Assembly: GCA_020002185.1 (NCBI GenBank) | Contig: CM034535.1 | Coordinates: 67,616,318 to 67,680,317, forward strand | Direction of reading: 5' to 3' | Source of the DNA: Paraescarpia echinospica | Lineage: Eukaryota > Annelida > Polychaeta > Sabellida > Siboglinidae | Length of the DNA: 64,000 bases | Shown here: piece after piece, positions 35,222 to 46,916 of the stretch | Numbering within the stretch: position 1 is the first letter of the stretch | Layout: each line of letters starts with the position of its first letter | The notes under the pieces: generated by a model | The model's input: the letters and a program-made list of their open reading frames with translations, nothing else | Told to the model about the DNA's origin: nothing | Database searches by the model: none | Position numbers and translations under genes: made by a program

Positions 35222-35275
35222 ACACACACGCACCCACGCGCGCGCGCGCGAACCCACACACTCACACACACTCAA
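35222..35275. repeat. (CA)n / (CG)n short tract
   Basis: CACACACG, then CGCGCGCGCGCG, then CACACA units. Alternating purine-pyrimidine. Confidence 0.85.
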
Positions 35276-35308
35276 CTCTGCTGGCAATCTTGCATTCAGG
35301 TAGGTCCT

Positions 35309-36932
35309 GTGTACTTACTTACTTATGCCTGTTTGCTCGGTGGGAGCATATGCCATCGACCATGGTGCTCTACCGGTGTCGGTTTGCTGTCATTTTCTCA
35401 ATTTCTTTCCAGGTTTTTCCCATATGCTTTCTTTCGATTTCTGTGTCTCTCTGTCAGGTGTTTCTCGGCCTTTCCTCAGTGCATGTCCTAACCATCTCCA
35501 CTTTCTCTTCTTTAGTTCGTTTTCTATTGGTAGTTGTTTGGTCCATTCCCATAGTGTAGTGTTGGGTCTGACCACTTTAGTTGTATGATTATGCGCAGGC
35601 ATTTGTTGATGAAGGTGTGTAACCTTTTTAGTGTTTTCTGTGTAATTCGCCATGTCTCCGAGCCATTTTTGGCTGTTGTTAACTGCGCATTTCTTGTCCT
35701 TCCTCACTTGCACTTTGTTGATAATGTCCCTAGAGATCCACTCCTTCTGTTCGTATTTGTGTTCTTTCCTAGGACTTCGCTGCATGTGCTGGTTCATGTT
35801 TCCTTGATCTATTGCCACTGGATGTCTATGTCCATGTTTCCTTCTTCGAGAATGTCTTGTAAGACTTCATATTTATTGCTGATTGTGAGTCGGAATATCG
35901 CTGTTGTGACCCTGTCCTTTAGGAAGTCCACAATGTATCTTGTTCTGGTGTTCCTCTTTACGTCTCTCTTCTTCAGCTTCATCTTCAGTCTGGCCAGCAC
36001 TAGGTGGTGGTCTGAGGCTGTGTCTGCTCCTCTATGTACCCGCACGTCCTGCAGTGATCTTCTGAACTTTCTTTCTACACAGATGTAGTGGATTTTGTTT
36101 TCTGTTCAGTGTTCTGGCGATATCCATGTAGCTTTGTGAATTCTGCTGTGGGTGAATACGCTACCGCCAATTATCATGTTGTTAAATGCGCAGAAGTCTG
36201 CCAACATCTCGCCATTTTCACTCATTGTCCCCAGTCCATGTCTGCCCATGACTTCTTTGTACCTGCTGTTGGTTGATCCTGTCTTGGCATTGAAGTCTCC
36301 CATGAGTATCGTCATGTCCTTGTCCTTCAGGTTGTCGAGCAATGCTTGCAGTCTGTTGTAGAAGTCCTCCTTTATCCTTGTCATTTGTTGGTGCATAGCA
36401 CTGTATGATCTATAGCTTGATCTTTTTCTTCTTTGTTTTGAATGGTGTATAGATGATCCTTGGTCACACTGCCTCCCAGCTGATGAGGGTGTTCTGTGCC
36501 TCTTGTGATTACATGAATGCCTATCCTTCTGTGTGATGGGCATCTTTTTCTCCATGCCCCGAGTAGTAAAATATAATTTCTCGTGTGTTCAGTCTGACTG
36601 TGTCCACCTTGTTTCGCATAGTCCTAATACTGAGATGTTGTAAACTCTTGTTTGGCCTGCTTTGTTTGCTTCGTACTTAGTTCTCACGTTCCATGTTCCG
36701 ATTTTTGAAATGTTCTTGGTAGATAAGAAGGGCATCGGCGATGTAGCTTCCTTTCGGCTCTCATTGCATAGCGTCGTACTCTCCGTGGGAGGCCCTCCCT
36801 TTCCCAAGTTCAGTACAGTTCCTTTGGTCGATGTTTTCATAACAATCTGTTTTTATGGGAAAGGGTTGTTAGCCCTTTGCCCAACCCTCCTCTTTTCCTA
36901 TCCGGACTCGGAACCGGCACTGTTAGAGTTAA
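35309..36932 (-). mobile_element. Internally deleted RTE-type LINE
   Basis: Read on the minus strand, the 5' leader contains GGGTTGGGCAAAGGGC, then CTAACAACCC, a leader typical of RTE elements. Endonuclease coding sequence follows, then directly the C-terminal KKRKWRWLGHALRK block, and the 3' end is an (AAGT)n run at 35311-35325. The 9-bp word GTAGGTCCT occurs at 35300-35308 and 36933-36941, a candidate target-site duplication that fixes both ends. The reverse transcriptase domain is missing. Confidence 0.8.
35390..36840 (-). pseudogene. RTE ORF: endonuclease fused to C-terminal block, RT deleted
   Basis: Endonuclease motifs in order on the minus strand: IGTWNVRTKYEA, VLGLCETRW (catalytic Glu), MGDFNAKTGS, MGRHGLGTMSENGE, then SDHHLVLARLK. 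These are the motifs shared with proteins often annotated as craniofacial development protein 2-like, which are RTE endonucleases. There are in-frame stops at 36589-36591 and 36106-36108 and a frame change near 35815. After KKCAVNNS and NYTENTKK the frame jumps within about 40 residues to KKRKWRWLGHALRK, which in intact elements lies after the reverse transcriptase. About 500 residues are therefore deleted. Non-functional. Confidence 0.8.
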
Positions 36933-36941
36933 GTAGGTCCT

Positions 36942-39890
36942 ATAATGTTCAAAAACCATGTGAAATTTATAACAGTTAACTTCAAAATGTTGTCAAAGTA
37001 AGGCCACTTTTTAACCAACTGTGTGTTTGGCAGTACTCTATATAATAGCTCAGCACTCGACAATGGAGCGAATGATTATACTTCCTATAGTCAGTTACAA
37101 GACACGTTATCTCGGATTAGCTGTTCACGTGAGGTTTATTTCAAGTCCGTACACGTACATAAGCTTATTCTATCCTTGTAAACATATAAAGGCGTATACA
37201 TTGACTACAATCAAAGAAAACATGTCGCGCGACGGGACAGGGGTTTAACAAAATACCCAAACACTGCGAAAGAATTCCTTTGAAGTATCTAACTTACCAA
37301 GCCGGTTATGTCGACGACGCTACAGTATAGACACAACAAAGCATCCCGGAAGAGTTTTACTTGGTTTTTTTCCGCGGGCCGGCACAGTGATTTATAAGTT
37401 AAATTATATACTATGTATAATAATGTGTTTTGACAGCAAAACAAGACAAATTCACTATTATCCATAGATCGCGTTGTTTTTCGGCCAAATATCGCCGTTG
37501 TAGGCTATTTATATAAGATTGTTTAGATCCGGCGTTTATACAAAGCCATCTAGGGTCCTAAATAAGATTGACAATGTTATCTCTTGCCGACGTGGTGTAT
37601 TAATCGCCTTAGACTTACTCCTACGTAAACGGCGTGAGTGGGCGTTGGTTCCTGCACAACGACCGAGGGTGGTGTGAACACGGGTCAGAACATTATTTGG
37701 TACTCGTCAAGCGGTAATGTTTACATTTTTCTTGCAGTACACAAAATAGTTGGATTTTATCACAATGGAAAAAGTTGTTGATTCTCCTGTCTCCGACCCG
37801 AATTTTTGTCACTCCTTGAACTTTTTTATTGATACAGTCAACATGGGAAATGTTCAAATATTGCCAACAACAACACAATTTTGTGTCCATTTAGAAAACC
37901 AATTTGCATCATATTGAAACACTCAAGTTATGTCTAATCATGTTTCGACCCCTTCAAAATTACCCCAAAAGCGTTTTATGGAGTCCCCCATAAATATTAT
38001 ATGGAGGCCCCTGGGCTGCCATAAATCCGGCTCTGCAGCAAACCACCTCAAACGTAAGTGTGTCCATTTCACCTAATCGTGAGTATTTTTTCTTGTTGCA
38101 AGACACCCGAGAAAGAGGGTACCATCTCAAAACCACTGACATTTCATTCGCGTGTACCTAATTGCGAAAGTAAATCAATGACTGTCCCAAACCGCGACCT
38201 CTCCGAGAGAGCTCTCTGGCCAAGCTCGTCTTTCATTATCGCATCAACTATGTGTCGTTTTACAGCAAATATTTCTAGAATGGTTCATAAAAATCATAAA
38301 AATCTTGACGCCTGGAAAGACGGCGTCCACATCACCACAAGTATGCAACGCTTTCTTTGAAGATCTTTGCTTAATCTACAAAACACGTTTATCGTCAAAT
38401 ATTTGCGAGCATAACCAATCGCATACCAGCAAACAAAGGGTTTGTGTAGACTAAGATGTTCGTCATGTCAGCAGTTTGCTTTGTGTGGCCACTAAAGCCG
38501 GAGAACGCTAGGTATCGCTTATTTACAGCGGCCTGTGGCGGTTATGAAGACTGCATATTTAAAGAATGTGTCGTCGTAATCTGAGGAAAATTCCCTTTTG
38601 AAGTGGTGCGCAGTAGGTGCATATTTATCCTGTGTAGAACTAGATACAGTAAAGAATGATATGAGGGATATGAGAGAGGAATGGAGAACGAAAGTGGGAG
38701 ATGGGGGATGGGAATGGGAGGTGACGAAGACAGTCAGGAACAGTGGCTGGAAAGAAAAGAAAGAAAAACTCGAGAACCAGCACCCAAACGATACAACACG
38801 ATGCCAAATCAACTTGGTCACGTTCTATTTTTGTTGAAATAGCTTGACAAAAGTTACACCGATTTGAATGTCTATCTATAGTATTACAAATTTCCAATAA
38901 ATGTTTCAAACGGTTCATAGCTAAAGTACTTCAACTAAACAAAAAATGGGGAATATCCGTTTACATGTCACACATATTTTGCTAAGACACTTACAGACGG
39001 CATTATATAATGCAAGTAATGGTGCATCTTGTGTACTTTTTTAATTCCCATGTCTTGTTCAATGCGGGATAAACCGCACCCCATGTGTGGGACAAAATGC
39101 ACCCCATTCGATGGAAATATGGAAACATATTTTGAGCAAAATAATCCATTTAATCTGTAGCACATTTTTCACCACTTTTTATGGAACGAACCCCCATTTA
39201 TATACCAATAACTATAACGCGTTGGTTTTGTAATTATTTTATCATATTTATACAATAGGTTATTTCTAACTAAATAAGAAATACAAATTGATGTTGGACA
39301 TTAATAGGTTCAATGTTCCCATGAATGCAAACAATGGTTATTAATATGGATTTAAAACGAGCATACCATATACGATAGAGTAATGGGGTCAAAGTACACC
39401 GGGTACGCTTTGTCCCTCATAGTGAACTTTAACAAAATGTGTAGGACTGTCATTAATTTGATATTTTATGTTTGTTACATACCGACTACGGTTCTGTAGT
39501 TTTAATATTATTCAGATAAGACTTGTGTATACATGTTAATGTATTGACCGTTTATTCTTCAGCTGAAAATAAAAAGACCAAATCGTCGTTGTCGCAAAAA
39601 AGGAGTTCGCTTTGCATACACACGCACACGTGCACACGCGTATACACGCATACGTATACCCAGGCGCAGGCATAGCCACATACCTACGCATGACATACGC
39701 CTACGTGTATATTGTGCCTACATGACATGGCAATGTGCCACGTATACCATTCGCACAATAACAGTATTGAAACCAATGTGCAGACGACCCAATGTGAGAC
39801 GCCTGTCTACATATCAGTAATAAATCACCCGAATCAAAAGGTTAACCACCTGTTGATGGCGAATGGGGATTGATTTCCTGGCGCGTGCAG
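36942..39890. other. No recognisable gene
   Basis: Nearly 3 kb of unrecognised sequence. Open frames of 60-105 codons (for example near 37693-37890 on the minus strand and 38058-38360 on the plus strand) show no domain. An old transposon remnant around 37.7-38.4 kb is possible but not demonstrable. Confidence 0.5.
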
Positions 39891-39895
39891 GACCA

Positions 39896-40093
39896 GGTGT
39901 TACATTTGTCCACTGGGAGGCAGATTAATGACGCCGTAATACGACTTTGACTGACCGTGTCTAAATCAAACCCACTCCTACAAGTGAATGACAGGGTGTT
40001 ACATTTGTCCACTGGGGACGCAGATTAACGACGCCGTGATACGGCTTTGGCTGGCCGTGTCTAAATCCACCCCACTCCTGCAACTGTAGACCC
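39896..40093. repeat. 99-bp tandem duplication
   Basis: GGTGTTACATTTGTCCACTG starts at 39896 and again at 39995. The following roughly 99 bases, including GACGCCGT and CCGTGTCTAAATC, match in both copies at most positions. Confidence 0.9.
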
Positions 40094-40439
40094 TATAATA
40101 TATTATATCATCAGTATTTCATTTAACGTCTTCACGTTGGATTTAGCTCATTCGATGAAACTGTGTTGCCCATTTTGGAACTCGACTGTGTGTTCGATCA
40201 ACAACCGGCTTATGTTTGCGCGCGGATTACGTTACTTCGTCCAGGCGCCCCTATATAATGATAAGAACCGACTAGTCGTGAGGAATTCAAACAACGACGC
40301 CGGCCACCAGTCAAACATGTGTCTAGATGCGCCGCGGTGTGCCCGCGTGGTAGACACGGAACTGTTTGTCGAGTAGCAGATCACGGTGTGGACCTTTCTT
40401 CTTCACGTGTTCTATTTAAAATGTAAATAATAATAGTAA

Positions 40440-41354
40440 TAACAACACCACCACTACCACCACCGCCACTTACACCACCACCACCACAACCACTACAACC
40501 ACTACAACCACTACAACCACCACAACCACGACCACAACCACCACCACAACCATCACAACCACCACAACCACCAACACAACCACAACCACAACAACCACAA
40601 CCACAACCACCACCACAACCACCACCACCACCACCACCACCATCACAACCACCACAACCACCACCACTATAACCACCACCACGACCACAACCACCACCAT
40701 CACAACCACCAACACAACCACAACCACCACAACCACCACCACCACCATCACAACCACAACAACCACCAACACAACCACCACCACAACAAGCACAACCACA
40801 ACAACCACCACCACAACCACCACCACCACAACCACCACCACCACCATCACAACCACAACAACAACCAACACAACCACCACCACAACCACCGCCACAACAA
40901 CCACAACAACCACCACCACCACCACCACAACGACAACCACCACCACCACCACACCCACGACGACAACCACCACCACCACCACGACCATCATCACCACCAC
41001 CACAACCACCACCATCACAACCACCAATACAACCACAACCACAACCACCACCACCACCATCACAACCACAACAACCACCAACACAACCACCACCACCACC
41101 ATAACCACCACCACAACCACGACGACAACCACCACAACCACTACCGCCCCCATCACAACCACCACAACCACCAACACAACCACCATCACAACCACAACTA
41201 CCACCACAACCACCACCATCACAATCACAACAACCACCAACACAACCACCACCACCACCACAACCTCAACCACAACCACCACTACAGCCACCACTACAAC
41301 CACAACCACCACCACTACCACCACTGCCACTAACACCACCACCACCACCACCAC
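40440..41354. repeat. 0.9-kb interrupted (CCA)n/(CAA)n tract
   Basis: Almost entirely CAN triplets: CCA, CAA, CCACAA, CATCACAACC and ACGACC variants, with no interruption longer than a few bases. The 329-residue poly-Val frame on the minus strand is an artefact. The minus strand is GGT/GTT-rich. Confidence 0.97.
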
Positions 41355-41376
41355 CCCATCACTATACATAAGTAGC

Positions 41377-41466
41377 GTTGACACTGGTATTGTTGACACT
41401 GGTATTGTTGACACTGGTATCGTTGACACTGGTATCGTTGACACTGGTATCGTTGACACTGGTATC
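41377..41466. repeat. 15-bp tandem array, six copies
   Basis: Six copies of GTTGACACTGGTATT or GTTGACACTGGTATC start at 41377 and recur every 15 bases, next to the CAN tract. On the minus strand it reads a 5-residue STIPV-type repeat, with no evidence of expression. Confidence 0.95.
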
Positions 41467-41792
41467 GTTGGGTCTACTGTTCATTGTTATCATTGAAACA
41501 CGGCCCAGCATTGTTAAATATACTCGTAAAAGCTTTTCTTAAGAAGACGAAGACGATTATCTTTATAACTTCATTCGTCTTTGCAATGTTTATCCGGCAA
41601 TACATGTATGTCTCTTCATAACATGTTGTCAAACGTCTTGGTTTAATAGCGTAATTAATTCGCACTTCTTCTGTGCGGTGGGCATAGCTTGTAATCACTG
41701 ATGGCAATCAAACCGAACAACTGCATCAACGCAGGGGCGATAACTGTTTACAACTTAATATTATTGGTAAAATACGATTCAATAAAATATAT

Positions 41793-41796
41793 AAAA
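41793..41796 (-). terminator. Pol III terminator of the tRNA gene
   Basis: TTTT on the minus strand, six bases after the tRNA 3' end. This is the minimal RNA polymerase III stop signal. Confidence 0.8.
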
Positions 41797-41802
41797 CGAA
41801 AT

Positions 41803-41874
41803 GGGCTCGTCCGGGATTTGAACCCGGGACCTCTCGCACCCGAAGCGAAAATCATACCCCTAGACCAACGAGCC
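41803..41874 (-). tRNA. tRNA-Pro (anticodon CGG)
   Basis: On the minus strand a 72-nt cloverleaf. Acceptor GGCTCGT pairs with ACGAGCC and the discriminator base is C. The D arm contains GGTCTAGGGGTATGA. The anticodon arm TTCGC-TTCGGGT-GCGAG has anticodon CGG and one G-U pair at the top. The T arm CCCGGG-TTCAAAT-CCCGG supplies the B box GGTTCAAATCC. No intron; CCA is not encoded, as expected in eukaryotes. It closely matches the animal tRNA-Pro consensus. Both internal promoter boxes and a TTTT terminator are intact, so it is probably functional. Confidence 0.96.
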
Positions 41875-41884
41875 AGCTGGTAAC

Positions 41885-42920
41885 TACGCGTGTTACATAG
41901 GCACTGATGCGTAACAAGTCGGCTTCGGTTCCAATGTCGTGCGTTGAATGAATTTTGCGGCTGCCTGCATGGTTATGACTGTAGGCATACCTTTACTTTA
42001 ATTCACACTACAAAATCTTACCAGTTTTGTGCTCGTAAACATATTCAAAATGTAATCACACATGTATTGCGTATATATGTAGCAAATGCGTTGTTTCCTG
42101 CAATATATGGTAGGCCTATTTGACATTGCCCAAAGTCAAACAGATCACGTTGCATCAGCAAATCATATTATCCCAGCAGGGCCTGAGGACCTAAAGCTTT
42201 TCAGTTATAGTTATTTTTGTCCGTCTGAGCTGCTACTATATCATCTCGTGGTTGATCCAAAATACTCTTCAACACCATCCCCCCTCGAACTGCGACAAAT
42301 GTCAAACACTCCCCCATCGACACAGTGATAAATCTTCAACACTTGCCCCTTTCCCGTTTTCCGATGTTGACAACAGCGAAGTTTTGAATCTTCGATTCTA
42401 GTTCAGCTCCCCAACATTCACCACGCTCTAACTCCAATGTTGTAGTTTAGAGCCACTTTGACACAAACTATACACTGTTGCGTTCATTGTATGTAGACCT
42501 ATTCTTGCCACCAAGCCGAACAATTTATATAAGGCATGTCAGCAGGACGGCCCTTTCTCGTTTGGGTTTCTCACGAGTTGAGCCTACTTAATAGCCCTAC
42601 TAGTGTTCAAGCTGCGTGCATGTGGAGGGCTTTGTATCGGGGTAGCAGTCTGTCTATCCTACGCCCTGTGTATCTTTCCTCGGGGAAGACAGCCTAGGGT
42701 ATCTCCGCCACCGTGGATATCGTCCCCTCCTCTGTTGTCACATATTGAGCTACCGGAGGATTAGGCAGCATGGTAAAAAGTGCTTGTTTTCCTTTTTGAA
42801 GCGGGTGATTCTGGTAAAATTGCCAAATTGTATTTTGGTAGGTATGTATAGTTCTTATTACTGGAACTTGAAGATATCCAGCGGACGAGAATATATATCT
42901 AAACTAGTCGAGGACAACGA
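41885..42920. other. No recognisable gene
   Basis: AT-leaning sequence, with open frames near 42086-42328 that lack any recognised domain. Confidence 0.5.
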
Positions 42921-42925
42921 TACAC

Positions 42926-43250
42926 AGAGGGAGGGCGTGAGGGAGGGATGGAGGGGGGTGGAGGGAGGGAGGGAGGGAGGAGAGAGGGAGGGAGGAGGGA
43001 GGAGAGGGAGGGAGGAGGGACGGACGGACGGACGGACGGACGGACGGACGGACGGACGGACGGAGGGAGGAGGGAGGGAGGGAGGGAGGGAGGGAGGGAG
43101 GGAGGAGGAGGAGGAGGAGGGAGGGAGGGAGGGAGGAGGAGGGAGGGACGGAGGGAGGACGGAGGGACGGAGGGACGGACGGACGGACGGACGGACGGAC
43201 GGACGGACGGACGGACGGGCAGGTGGATGGACAGACAGACAGACAGACAG
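42926..43250. repeat. Polypurine GGGA / GGAC / GGAGG tract
   Basis: About 320 bp in which the plus strand is nearly all purine (GGGAGGGAGGGA, GGAGGAGG), interrupted by GGACGGAC blocks at about 43019-43061 and 43148-43217, then ending in GACAGACAGACA. All open frames over it are artefacts. Confidence 0.95.
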
Positions 43251-43718
43251 AGTCAGGCAGATTGGAGTAGAGAAAGTGTGCATGCGTGTGTGCGCGTGCA
43301 TGCGTGCTGTATGCCACAAACCATGCCGTTACGGAGGGATCGAGTGCGTTGAGCGATTTCAAGAAACAGGAGTGTGACCAACATTGACTGACACTCGACC
43401 GAAGCACTCTGGGTCTTGTGACAACGGCGACCAGGACATAAGTTAAGCTAAGTGCAATAGAACGAATAGCAACAACGTGCATACTGATTCCAGAATTCAT
43501 ATAATGGAATGCAGGTTTTACGACACTAATAGAGAGACCGGAAGACTACGAAGATATCAAATAAACGTTTTAGGTCACTGAATGGCTACGAAGATATATC
43601 CTATCTTCTTCAAACATACGGTTGTGGAATGGTGAACCAGATGGTGGAATAAAATGTAGTGTAAATAAAACAACAGTGTAGACTGGGTAAACTACATGTA
43701 AGAAACATGGTTCATGTC

Positions 43719-43795
43719 GCACACATACACACGCACACATACACACACACACACACATACACACACATACACACACACGCACACATACATACATA
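43719..43795. repeat. (CA)n with CATA interruptions
   Basis: CACACATACACACG-type dinucleotide repeat ending in CATACATACATA. Confidence 0.9.
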
Positions 43796-43799
43796 CTAA

Positions 43800-44430
43800 C
43801 CTATATGTATAAATATACAATGCTAAAGGTGAACTAAGCATATAGAAACTGCTCAGTATACATGTGGCGATAATCTTATTATATAAAATTCACATGTCCA
43901 AGTTGAAAAAGGTGGCCGTAAGAAGATAATGTATATTGAATGGATCGTAGTTTACGTTCACATGTCATAGACGTGGTGACAATACGCACTGAGTAATCGA
44001 CATCTATACCGCTGAATGGCTGTGGCGTGGACACACCGTGGCTAAGCGTACATGCACGCTCTTTGGCACTGAGCCGTGTCACTGTAATGCGATTCTTGAA
44101 ATGCCCAGCCAAGAAGGGCCCATTTGTTTGCCCGTCTTCTACAAATATTGATTATCACAATTAGTGCGATGCAAGTCGGCTGAAGCGATACAGTACAATT
44201 TCAAGAATATTTTCTCACGATCAGGTCTCATAATAGAAAAGCAGAGCGGATGTTTAAATATTGTTGGCCCGTAGTCTGTGGCGTTTTAGTGTGCATCGTT
44301 TATAATCATCACGAAGATATCTTTATTGCGTGAGGGATTAGTGTGCGTGTGTGCGTGCGTGCGTATGTGTGTGTGTGAATGAACGAATGAAAGTGTATTC
44401 AACAACAACAACATAATACATGCACAGTAT
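43800..44430. other. No recognisable gene
   Basis: No exon or repeat is recognised apart from a short GTGTGCGTGC run near 44340-44378. Confidence 0.5.
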
Positions 44431-44434
44431 GGCG

Positions 44435-44472
<38 letters not shown>
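44435..44472. repeat. (TGC)n, about 12 copies
   Basis: Uninterrupted TGC/CTG trinucleotide run. Confidence 0.95.
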
Positions 44473-44787
44473 AAAGGACATAGCTGAAGTCATAGACGTA
44501 TATGTTGCTATGTCAAACTAAAAAAAACTGAATAAATACAACACAAATTATAAATAAATTACAAAATAATATTCACAACTCATATATAAACTTGTTACCA
44601 TAGTGCTTTTACCTACTGTACTTTTAAATATTTACTCTTTTCAGTCCATGCATGTTATACAAATTACGAGAGTACACACTTGTAGTTCACGATGCCCTCA
44701 CGTGTCTTCTTCCAGCGATCATTATTACCCGGCGCCGACAAACCGACGATTACCACCATTTAGCCGTGACAAGACACATTCCAATAG

Positions 44788-44874
44788 AGCAAATAAGACA
44801 GACAACACGAAACCGTAGCAAATAAGACAGACAACACGAAACCGTAGCAAATAAGACTGACAACACGAAACCGT
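44788..44874. repeat. 29-bp tandem array, three copies
   Basis: Copies start at 44788, 44817 and 44846. The unit begins AGCAAATAAGAC and ends CACGAAACCGT. Confidence 0.95.
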
Positions 44875-45520
44875 ATCCCTTATAACACGCCAGCACACAC
44901 CTCACTGACAAGGTGCGCCGCCCCATCGACGCAAACCACGCCCGGGGGTACGTCCCGAACAATTACCATCGGCGCGACTAAACGCCCTGTCAACGTTACG
45001 CCGTTCCCCTGTGCCGCTACACTTAAAAGTACGTCGGTAAGTTAATCAAACGCGGTTGTCTGAGGCAGCGACATGAATGCGCCATCAACGCCGTACACCT
45101 TAATTAAATTACCACAACCACAACCTCGGGACAACAAGTCGTACTAGATTTATGTTTGACGTCAGAACATCCTTCTGTAGGTATAATAATTCAGGAAGTG
45201 GCAGGCAAGATTATGCCGAAATGTTTATTCAACTTGGCGTTTACAATGTGGCATTGGTAATCGTTTTACACCGGGTCATCTCTAAGGTCGTTAATTGTTT
45301 TTATTGTCATTGCTTCCAACAGATTGGTCGGTTTTGCGTCCAAGAATTTGAATGTCAGGAGTGCCCTACACGCACGTGTCTACGTCGAGCCTGGATGTGA
45401 TATAAGAAGTTTCCACAAAATCTCGTCACTTCCTGTTGTCATGAGCTTTATTTGCAGCATGTCTTGAAGCTTCTTTCGTGTTTTTTGATTACCCCCTTTT
45501 CTTTTCCCTTCTTGGATCCA
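44875..45520. other. No recognisable gene
   Basis: Short open frames only. A 65-codon minus-strand frame ending near 45380 contains QEGKRKGGNQKTRKKLQDM, but has no domain and overlaps the AT repeat. Confidence 0.5.
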
Positions 45521-45522
45521 AG

Positions 45523-45524
45523 TC

Positions 45525-45559
<35 letters not shown>

Positions 45560-45604
45560 TATATATAACAATTCCATAACATATATATATATATATATAT
45601 ATAT
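45523..45604. repeat. (TA)n blocks with duplicated ATAACAATTCCATA
   Basis: Two (TA)n runs, each followed by ATAACAATTCCATA, with a short (CA)n between. Confidence 0.85.
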
Positions 45605-46540
45605 AACAATTCCATAGAAATTCTACAGGAAAAATCCATAGAATTCTATGGAATACATACGGCCACATAGTTTTTTTTTAAATAAAATTCTATAGCAATT
45701 GTACATATTTCTGTTGATTTTTATAGATTGTTTTATATAATTATATATATTTCTACATACTGTTTGTCAAAGGGTTACTTTCCATTCTGCAGTCACGCCT
45801 GAGTCATTCCCTTCTTCCCCGTGTCACTGACATAGATACATTGTTGTCCTGTTTCGCGATAGTTGTTTGATTATTTAAAGTGGCATACTAACCTACACGT
45901 TCCGTTCTCAATTCTACAAACTGTCTTTATTACAGGTACATGTAACTCTCCATCGCCTATTCATATGTTGCTGTTCCACGATACCTCTTCTGCTTCATCT
46001 TTCACCCGCAGCGATGGTCGGATATTATCGGGCTATCGGCTAGTCTATAGACGAAGCACCCGCTCCGGCGCCAGATGACCTACGCTGGACGTACATTAAA
46101 ATTCGGCCTGGCGGATAATTAGTAACTCTATTCCACGATCAGAGCAAGTGTCCGTGTGTCGGACAATCGGTGAACAAGTTCTTTGGGCAGCGAGCGATAT
46201 AACTGGAATAATTGCTGGGTAGGATATAAGACAGTCGCGTGCCGCATAGATGTCCCTCTCAGAGGGTGAATTAAGTCGGTCGGTCGGTGAATTAAGTCGG
46301 CCGGTCAAGCCCCTGACCGGTTGTCTGTAATTATGTCTGGTGGCCGTTCTGCGCATAGTTGCCTTACCACATGAAAGAATAATCTGGTTTTGGCACGTGG
46401 ACAGTTGTGCAGACAGTAGAATACCTTGCGGTGACTATACACGACAAGGTTACGACCGACCTCGAGGTGAACGAGCACATTTCAATTAAAATACTTCCCT
46501 GTGGTGTATTTATTTATAGTCTTCAAAACCACGTCCTTTT
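45605..46540. other. No recognisable gene
   Basis: Unrecognised sequence. A small direct repeat GTGAATTAAGTCGG occurs twice near 46267-46300. Confidence 0.5.
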
Positions 46541-46639
46541 ATGCCCCAAACTGTAGGGTACACCATCTGCAATCAGGCCCGGAGCGTGGATTATTTGGGG
46601 GTGCGTTTTAGCGACCTCCGCGGTAGGCTCACAGAAATC

Positions 46640-46770
46640 ACCAAATGCACCCACCCTGAAGCTCACCAGAAACCTACAATTGCACCCTCTGAGACCTCCA
46701 ACTGCACCCCCGGGAGCCTTATTAAAACCTCCAAATGCACACCCCTTCAGATCTCAAACTGCCTCCCATT
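46640..46770. repeat. Degenerate C-rich short-period repeat, second locus
   Basis: Units such as CCTCCAACTGCACCCC and CCTCCAAATGCACACCCC recur every 20-30 bases, resembling the block at 1206-1370. Confidence 0.45.
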
Positions 46771-46916
46771 GCCGCTTAACAAAAACCCGTTTAACTCGTC
46801 TGTTCAAGCTGAGCTCTTTTCACTCAAGCAATGGGTGGAGACTGTCTTACTTCAGCGGGGAAGTGCGATCGCACCTATGGCATCCCTAGTCCACGGGCCT
46901 GGTGGATGGTTTATAA

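Noticed and set aside
35690..36560. Host gene resembling craniofacial development protein 2
   Set aside because: That annotation in databases usually reflects RTE endonuclease. Here the stops, the RTE leader, the tail and the target duplication show a transposon.
40470..41459. 329-residue minus-strand open frame, poly-valine
   Set aside because: It is the translation of a CCA/CAA trinucleotide tract and a 15-bp array. There is no protein-like composition.
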